NCBI RefSeq assembly: GCF_042100115.1
Contig: NC_091274.1
Span: 1,736,001-1,800,000, forward strand
DNA: 64,000 nucleotides
DNA from: Alternaria dauci
Lineage: Eukaryota > Ascomycota > Dothideomycetes > Pleosporales > Pleosporaceae
Direction: 5' to 3'
Made by a program: the position numbers and the translations under genes. Below are positions 59,032 through 64,000 of this stretch, piece after piece. The notes beneath the pieces are model-generated. The model had not been told where the DNA came from. It worked only from the letters and a program-made list of their open reading frames with translations, and made no database searches. Numbering within the stretch: position 1 is the first letter of the stretch; each line of letters begins with the position of its first letter.

Positions 59032-59585
59032 TCACAGCACCCACCCATTTACCCCAACAAACACGACGTCAAACCAAGCCTGCGCCGCCATGAACACAAG
59101 GACCCAACTTGGTGTCCAAAATCCCTCGTACCACATCTTGTATGCCTGCCACATCACCATGTGAGCTATTGCAAGTACTAATTTCCCCACAATTGCAATG
59201 CTAATTGTGATCTTCCTCCGCAGCACAGAGCCGCGATCATCGTCGATAGCGATGGCGATGAGATAGCCGAACCAAAAACATGTCGATATGACGAGAGAGA
59301 TGGAAGCAAAGTATGGGAGAAGAGGTGCGGAGCCATTTGGCGTTGAATCAAACTGTATCATGTCAATTAGTAGACTCTAGAGGTTGGAAGTAGTACTAGA
59401 GTCGTACTTACAAGATCTGTTGCCCAGAGAGTAGCGAAAATGGCACTGATAAAGAAAACGGGTGCACATATGGTGTCCGTCAATGCACACGAGGCATAAG
59501 TGTGCTTTCCAACGAAATGATATTCGTTGGAGCGAGCGCGCTGCGTCGCTGCGCCGTAGGATGGAAGAAGAGGATTGTTTGACAT
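59032..59585 (-). CDS. Small four-helix membrane protein, unknown function
   Basis: Two exons, 59585-59412 and 59352-59032, give 164 residues. The start chosen is MSNNPLLPSYG. An ATG four codons earlier is also in frame. Four hydrophobic segments are visible: one near APVFFISAIFATLWATDL, one near YFASISLVISTCFWFGYLI, one near ISIAIVGKLVLAIAHMVMW and the last at the C-terminus (VFMAAQAWFDVVFVGVNGW). Loops are short, and RRK after helix 2 suggests a cytosolic loop. I cannot assign a family. The intron has GTAAGT and ATACAG ends and keeps frame. Confidence 0.75.
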
Positions 59586-60267
59586 GATACAAAGCACTTT
59601 TTGTCGATAAACAGCAGGAGCAGAATGTTTACACAGGAGGTGAGTGTTGGAGCCAGAGAAGAGAAGGTGGGGTAATCGGAGAGTGGTGGTACAGCTGAGT
59701 AAGGCTCAGCCTGACTGTGCCACTTTGTTATATCTAACAAGCGGCCTCTCTCATCTACGCGATGTTTAAACGGCTAAGAATCAGGTACTCTGTGCACAGC
59801 ATGAACGCGGATGTAGATTGCTATGATGATCGATCTAGCCACAACTACAAAACACATAGTACACGCACGCTTGCACCATCAAGACCCGCATAAGCAGATG
59901 CGGCATCTCAAAACCTTGTCGAAGCGAGCGCGACACCATTCATCACACATACATGCCAGCGTTCATACCACGCTACACGAACTAGAGCTCCCGGCAAATC
60001 CCCACTCTTAGCCGACTTGGAACATTTTCATTGGACTCTCGGTTTAGCTTTGATGACGATGGCGGGCAGGGGTATCATTCCAAGGTTGGACCTTGGTTGT
60101 AGTGGTTGCGTCAAACCCATCATGTCGACAGTATCGAAAGAAGTAGTTGACATAACATTCTCTTTTATATCCACATGGAATGCAAAGTCTATTGTCGGTT
60201 GCTCTATCAAAATGAACATGCCAAACCCGTTGTATTGTCCAGGATCTAACAAAGACGCGCACGTCGT
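59586..60267. other. Intergenic region
   Basis: Promoter of the small membrane protein gene and the 3' flank of HUT1. No gene recognised. Confidence 0.45.
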
Positions 60268-61544
60268 CTATCTCTTCCTTTTCTCTTCCTCCTCCTTCTT
60301 CTTAGCCGCAGCCTTCTTCGCCTTCTCCATTCTCCCCACCGCAGCCTCAGCTCCAATTCCACCAAACACTAGGCCAACACCAAGCCACTGCATGCCCGTG
60401 ATTTCATGGCCAAACCACCACACACTCCAAACCATTGTCAGCATCTTTCTCGTAACCGTGACGGTAACGAGCAGCAACGAGCTGAAGTGAGCCAAGGTAT
60501 GGAAGATGAAGACCTGGCCGATGGCGCCACAGGCCGAGAACATGAGGACGTCCCAGCCTACGGCGGGGTAGGTGGTTATGAAAGAGAACGCGTCGGAGAG
60601 TTCACCAGAGGTAGAACGGGGGTCGAGTCCGATCCAGGAAGCGAGGGGAGTGGAAGCCAGGAGAGGGGTGACGAGGAGGTAGGAAACTGTTAGTGCTGTC
60701 GACATGATGTTCTGCGCGCACATCATTTGGGGCCCAGTGAAGCCTTTGAAGCTGCTGAAGATGTGGTCCTGGACCGTGTTGGTCAGACCGTCGAAGAGTA
60801 GATTGACACCGAGTAAAACCAGACCGATGGTTTGCGACGCGTCCGCATTGACACCTTTCTTTGCGGCTTTTTTCGCAGTCGAAGGGCTGTGCAGGGTGAA
60901 GACGGCTACACCCAAGGTTACAAAGCCAACGACGGCGTACTTGTACATGGGGTATCGCTTCTGGAAAAGCGAGATGTGGAGGAACATGACAGGTAGCAGC
61001 TTGCAGCTCTTAGCCAGGATGAAGGTGACGTAGTCGATGTGCTTCAGACTCGCGTATCCGAAAGGAGAGGCGAGCGACGAGGTGAGGGCGATTCCAAGGA
61101 GCGGCACGAGTATGTCTTTGGAAGGGAATATAGGGAGCACTTTGCGGAGGCCGGTTTTTGGGTCTTTCTTCGCCGAGAGGTTGAGGTATAGGAGGCCGGT
61201 CATGGCAGCGAAGGCAGATTGGACCGTGTTGAGGAAGATGGAGTATGTGAAGCGCTCGTTCTTGGGGCCGTGGGTGGTAGTCGTCAACCGCTCTTGGATC
61301 CACGCCCAAGTCATGCTGTCTTCCTGTCAGCCAGGATTCGCCAATCCAATCGCCTCTCGCGCCTTGTGACGTACAAACTTCCGTATATACCGGCGACGCA
61401 GATTACCAGCTGGAAAAGACCTGCTTCCTTCTGCTCCTGAGGATTCCGCGCATGGAGCTCCGCCTGCTCCTCCAGCTTCTGCTCGATTGCATGCACTGCG
61501 CCTCCATTGGTATCGTTGACCTTGCGTCGGACTGCTTCTGCCAT
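60268..61544 (-). CDS. HUT1: UDP-galactose transporter Hut1 (SLC35B1-type)
   Basis: Two exons, 61544-61375 and 61315-60268, give 405 residues. An N-terminal acidic/polar cytosolic part precedes helix 1 (LFQLVICVAGIYGSF), followed by TWAWIQERL, a family hallmark. Later helices carry SLKHIDYVTFILAKSCKLLPVM, LLFDGLTNTVQDHIF and IFHTLAHFSSLLLVTVTVTRKM, the conserved Hut1/SLC35B1 blocks. Hut1 is a multi-pass ER/Golgi nucleotide-sugar carrier linked to UDP-galactose import and protein folding. The lysine-rich tail (EEEEKRKR at the end) may help ER retrieval. The intron is GTACGT...GACAG. Confidence 0.95.
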
Positions 61545-62188
61545 TTCGGGTGCTCTGTTGCGGTTGTTTCTCCACTGACGCGTTGGTGATGGTTTCGTGG
61601 AAGGGGTGCGCGCGCGTGCGCGTGGGAGGTAGGGTACACTATAACTTGTTTTGGTGTATAGAAAGGAGTGGACAGCGCAGTGAAGAGCGCGCGAAGAGAA
61701 AAGTCGGGCAGACGGTGTTTGTAGAGCGACTGCGGGTGAAAGCGAGGAAAGTACACCTGTCTTTAGATTTACATTGCATTGACCAAAGATTCAACCGTGG
61801 CATCATCCAGGGCGCCGGAGCTAAGACGGAGCTAAATGAGATGCGGCACGAGCCATGTTTGAGCCTCAGGGATACCCGCTTCGCTAATTCAACCGATGCG
61901 GGGGCGCGACGCTTCACTCGGCCTGTCGGCGAGTTGTGCGAGCAGACACACACAACACGTCTGGGAGAAGAAGTGTGTTTCGGTTCAAGTCTGATTCGAT
62001 GGTATCGTTGATTTTGTAGGTAGATATCTATCTAGGTAGTGGCTAAAAGCAGCGTCAAAGCCGCGAAGCGTACCGCCCCAGCCGTCATAAAGGTCGTAAA
62101 TGCTCGCTAAGTCGATCAAGAAAAACGCGCCAAACGCCAGCAGATGCAAACCCACTTTTCCTCCCAAAGAGCCCAGCCAGCATGCAGC
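61545..62188. other. Intergenic region
   Basis: HUT1 promoter and the 3' flank of the next minus-strand gene. Overlapping frames on both strands, none supported. Confidence 0.45.
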
Positions 62189-62860
62189 TCACGCCTCGCC
62201 TCTGACAATCTTCGCAACAGCGCTCTTGACGAGCACCCACATGGGCCCAGCGTTGACTTCCTTGCCGCCACCTTCCTCCATGCCGCATTTCCTCTTCCAT
62301 GCGTCCCTCCACCCTCGCTCAGTATCCTTCTGCTTGAGCCTCATCAACTGCCCCGCTCGCTTTCCTTGCCTTCTGTACCCCGCCATGAACGCATCCCATT
62401 CTCTCCTCTCCTTGACGAAAATCACTACACCGTTTCCTGCATCGATTGGCTGGCTGCCCCCAGACAGAATCCGCGCCTCCCACGCGCTACCCATGGACTG
62501 GAAGGTGAAGTTTGAGCTGTGCAAGACATAGTAGCGTTTTCGCTTGCCGAATTTGGAAGCTGCGTTGGAAGAAGGCGTAATCCAGTGTGTCGCGCGAGAA
62601 TAGATGCCGTCTGCCAGTGCTTCGTGAAGAAGCTCAGAGGGAATGTATTGTCGACACTGGAGGAGAAGCTTGTTGCGGAGCAGACTAATGTCAATGTCTG
62701 GGTGGGCGGTAGGTATTTGTGGCGAGTGGGAGAGAAGTGCTTTGGTCTGTGTGCGCGTTGAGCGCGCTGGTGGTTTGGATATGCGTCCCGAGGCCCGTAT
62801 GACTGTGACTGGGTTGCTGAATTGGTGGGGTGTGATTGTCTGTGTTTGAATAGGCGCCAT
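62189..62860 (-). CDS. Basic protein of unknown function
   Basis: An intronless frame of 223 residues, not recognised. The first 60 residues are Thr/Pro/Arg-rich and disordered-looking. The rest is mixed helix/strand with YIPSELLHEALADGIYSRAT, a basic KFGKRKRYY segment and WDAFMAGYRRQGKRAGQLMR. The overall charge is strongly positive. There is no signal peptide or membrane helix. Codon use resembles that of its neighbours, and the ATG at 62860 follows an ordinary context. A nucleic-acid-related role is possible but unproven. Confidence 0.6.
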   Translation of the reverse strand: MAPIQTQTITPHQFSNPVTVIRASGRISKPPARSTRTQTKALLSHSPQIPTAHPDIDISLLRNKLLLQCRQYIPSELLHEALADGIYSRATHWITPSSNAASKFGKRKRYYVLHSSNFTFQSMGSAWEARILSGGSQPIDAGNGVVIFVKERREWDAFMAGYRRQGKRAGQLMRLKQKDTERGWRDAWKRKCGMEEGGGKEVNAGPMWVLVKSAVAKIVRGEA

Positions 62861-63291
62861 GGCGGTAGTGGCTCTCAGGTCAGAAGAGTGTTTTGGTGTG
62901 CAGGCTGTGACAGGTCTTGTATTCTTCAGACCGTGGTTCCGTACTGTGCCGGCTGGGAGTAAGGTCGTCGACTAAGAATTTCAGGGTGGAGGAGCAGGAG
63001 CGAAGAAGAGAGGGAACATGCGGTCAAGAAATCATCTTTAACCATCATGCACCCCTTCCTAGAAGAGCATAGCTCCTGAAAAGAAACAGCTGCCATCCCA
63101 GCCTTCGGAAATCAGTCGGGTGCCAAATCTGTCTCTGCCCTTAGTGCCCTAGTCTACCAATCCCTGGGCCCGATCCTGGTCTAGGCAAGCACAGAACAGT
63201 GGAAGGATTAGCGAGCCCTGCCCGCCGAACCTCACCGTACAGTATGGGGCGTGGGGGACTGTACAGCGCGTGCAGCGACAAACTCCTCAAC

Positions 63292-63294
<3 letters not shown>

Positions 63295-63321
<27 letters not shown>
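63295..63321. repeat. (CTG)9 trinucleotide repeat
   Basis: Nine uninterrupted CTG units. In the available frames it would read as poly-Leu or poly-Ala/Gln, but no surrounding gene is convincing. Confidence 0.85.
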
Positions 63322-63322
<1 letters not shown>

Positions 63323-63770
63323 AGGTACATGCACGCGTCGTGGCATGTTTCGCCGCGAGCTTCTTGCACGCTGTCCATCTGCACAGCCGAGTGTACGGGG
63401 TGCAGATCGCTTGTCATGCGCAGGTGCTTCGTCCGAGCGTGACACTAATGACGTACTGCGCCTGAAGGGTCCAACCGTTCGGACAGCCTCGTTTTGCACG
63501 TCCAATGCTAACCTCATCTCTCTCTGGGCACCATCATCTTCAGACTTTCCCAAGCACCGCATCATGCATCCGAACTTGGACATCATTATCATCATCGTCA
63601 TCATATAATTCTAGATATTTGTAATTGATGTTGTTTGATTCTATCGGAGTGTCGGTGCGGAGAGCAAGGAAGGGGGAAAGGTGTTCGGGTAAGGAGTGAG
63701 GGAGTGATTAGGAAGGTACATCATCAGAGTGTCGTAGTAGAGACCAGGAGATGGCGAGAATCATCTCACT

Positions 63771-63792
63771 TCTTCTCCAGCTCTTCTCCAGC
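63771..63792. repeat. Tandem 11-mer repeat
   Basis: TCTTCTCCAGC occurs twice in a row and is followed by a partial third copy. Confidence 0.7.
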
Positions 63793-64000
63793 TCTTCTTC
63801 GCCAAGAAAACCCAAGGATGGATGTCAGAGCTGCTACCCATGAGCAGATGTACAATCCGGATATCAAAGGCCATAACGTCATGACATTCGTGAGCCGCTC
63901 AGCGTGCACTCAAATCTCTCTCGACAATAGGAAGAAAAGTAAACAATGCTCCAGACAATCCATGGTATCCATCAGTAGCAGCAAGTAAGAAACTAAGCAA

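Larger units (their letters stand above)
62861..64000. other. Right-end intergenic region with simple repeats
   Basis: No supported gene. It contains a (CTG)9 run, an ATC-rich stretch near 63579-63604 and an 11-nt tandem repeat at 63771-63792. A gene cut by the window edge cannot be excluded. Confidence 0.4.

Noticed and set aside
1..64000. CRISPR array, insertion sequence, or retroelement
   Set aside because: No regularly spaced repeats, terminal inverted or long terminal repeats, transposase or reverse-transcriptase motifs were seen on either strand.

Overview
The window looks like nuclear DNA of a filamentous ascomycete. Genes are split by short GT-AG introns, mostly 44-65 nt, often with CTAAC/CTGAC-like branch sites. 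There are three Zn2Cys6 (fungal-type) regulators, and the secreted plant- and fungal-wall hydrolases and acidic proteases are fungal in type. Gene content suggests Dothideomycetes/Pleosporales, but that is inference. I find no prokaryotic operons, no CRISPR, no recognisable transposon and no tRNA or rRNA gene.

Left third (1-22.9 kb): a Zn2Cys6 factor (707-3103, -) is divergent from a conserved-looking coiled-coil protein of unknown role (5880-7595, +). Next come a Dal5-type MFS permease (10096-11652), a SLC35F6-like membrane carrier (12180-13515) and ribosomal protein uS3 (13869-14951), all on +. On - follow a secreted GH53 endo-beta-1,4-galactanase (15354-16418) and the succinate dehydrogenase flavinylation factor Sdh5/SDHAF2 (17082-18123). 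A divergent pair, a short-chain dehydrogenase (18605-19648, -) and a carboxymuconolactone-decarboxylase-like protein (20120-21061, +), and a GT34 glycosyltransferase (21583-22919, -) end this part.

Middle third (23-46.7 kb): a second Zn2Cys6 factor (23896-26013, -) is divergent from a PLP-dependent hydroxyaspartate/serine dehydratase (27198-28445, +). A serine carboxypeptidase gene follows whose reading frame is broken (28552-30219, -). Then come an acidic unknown protein (31154-32054, +), a sedolisin/tripeptidyl peptidase (32333-34379, -), a HAD phosphatase (35204-36116, -), a GH18 chitinase (36509-37937, -), a multi-exon orphan gene (about 39680-42118, +), an endopolygalacturonase GH28 (43262-44406, +) and a secreted choice-of-anchor B/LVIVD protein (44791-46708, -).

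Right third (48-64 kb): a large Zn2Cys6 factor (47966-51147, -) whose zinc cluster is completed by a 4-nt microexon. It is separated by 3.7 kb of apparently non-coding DNA from ribosomal protein uL13 (54886-55939, +). Then follow an acyl-CoA-synthetase-like enzyme (56737-58572, +), a small four-helix membrane protein (59032-59585, -), the UDP-galactose transporter Hut1 (60268-61544, -), an unknown basic protein (62189-62860, -) and a repeat-bearing intergenic end.

The genes do not form one pathway. The common theme is extracellular nutrient acquisition: pectin side chain and backbone cleavage (GH53, GH28), chitin cleavage (GH18), acid proteolysis (S53, S10) and uptake (MFS), interspersed with housekeeping genes. 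Exon boundaries were worked out by eye from splice motifs and reading-frame continuity. For every spliced gene with stated total length the exon phases add up to an open frame, except the S10 gene, where they do not.
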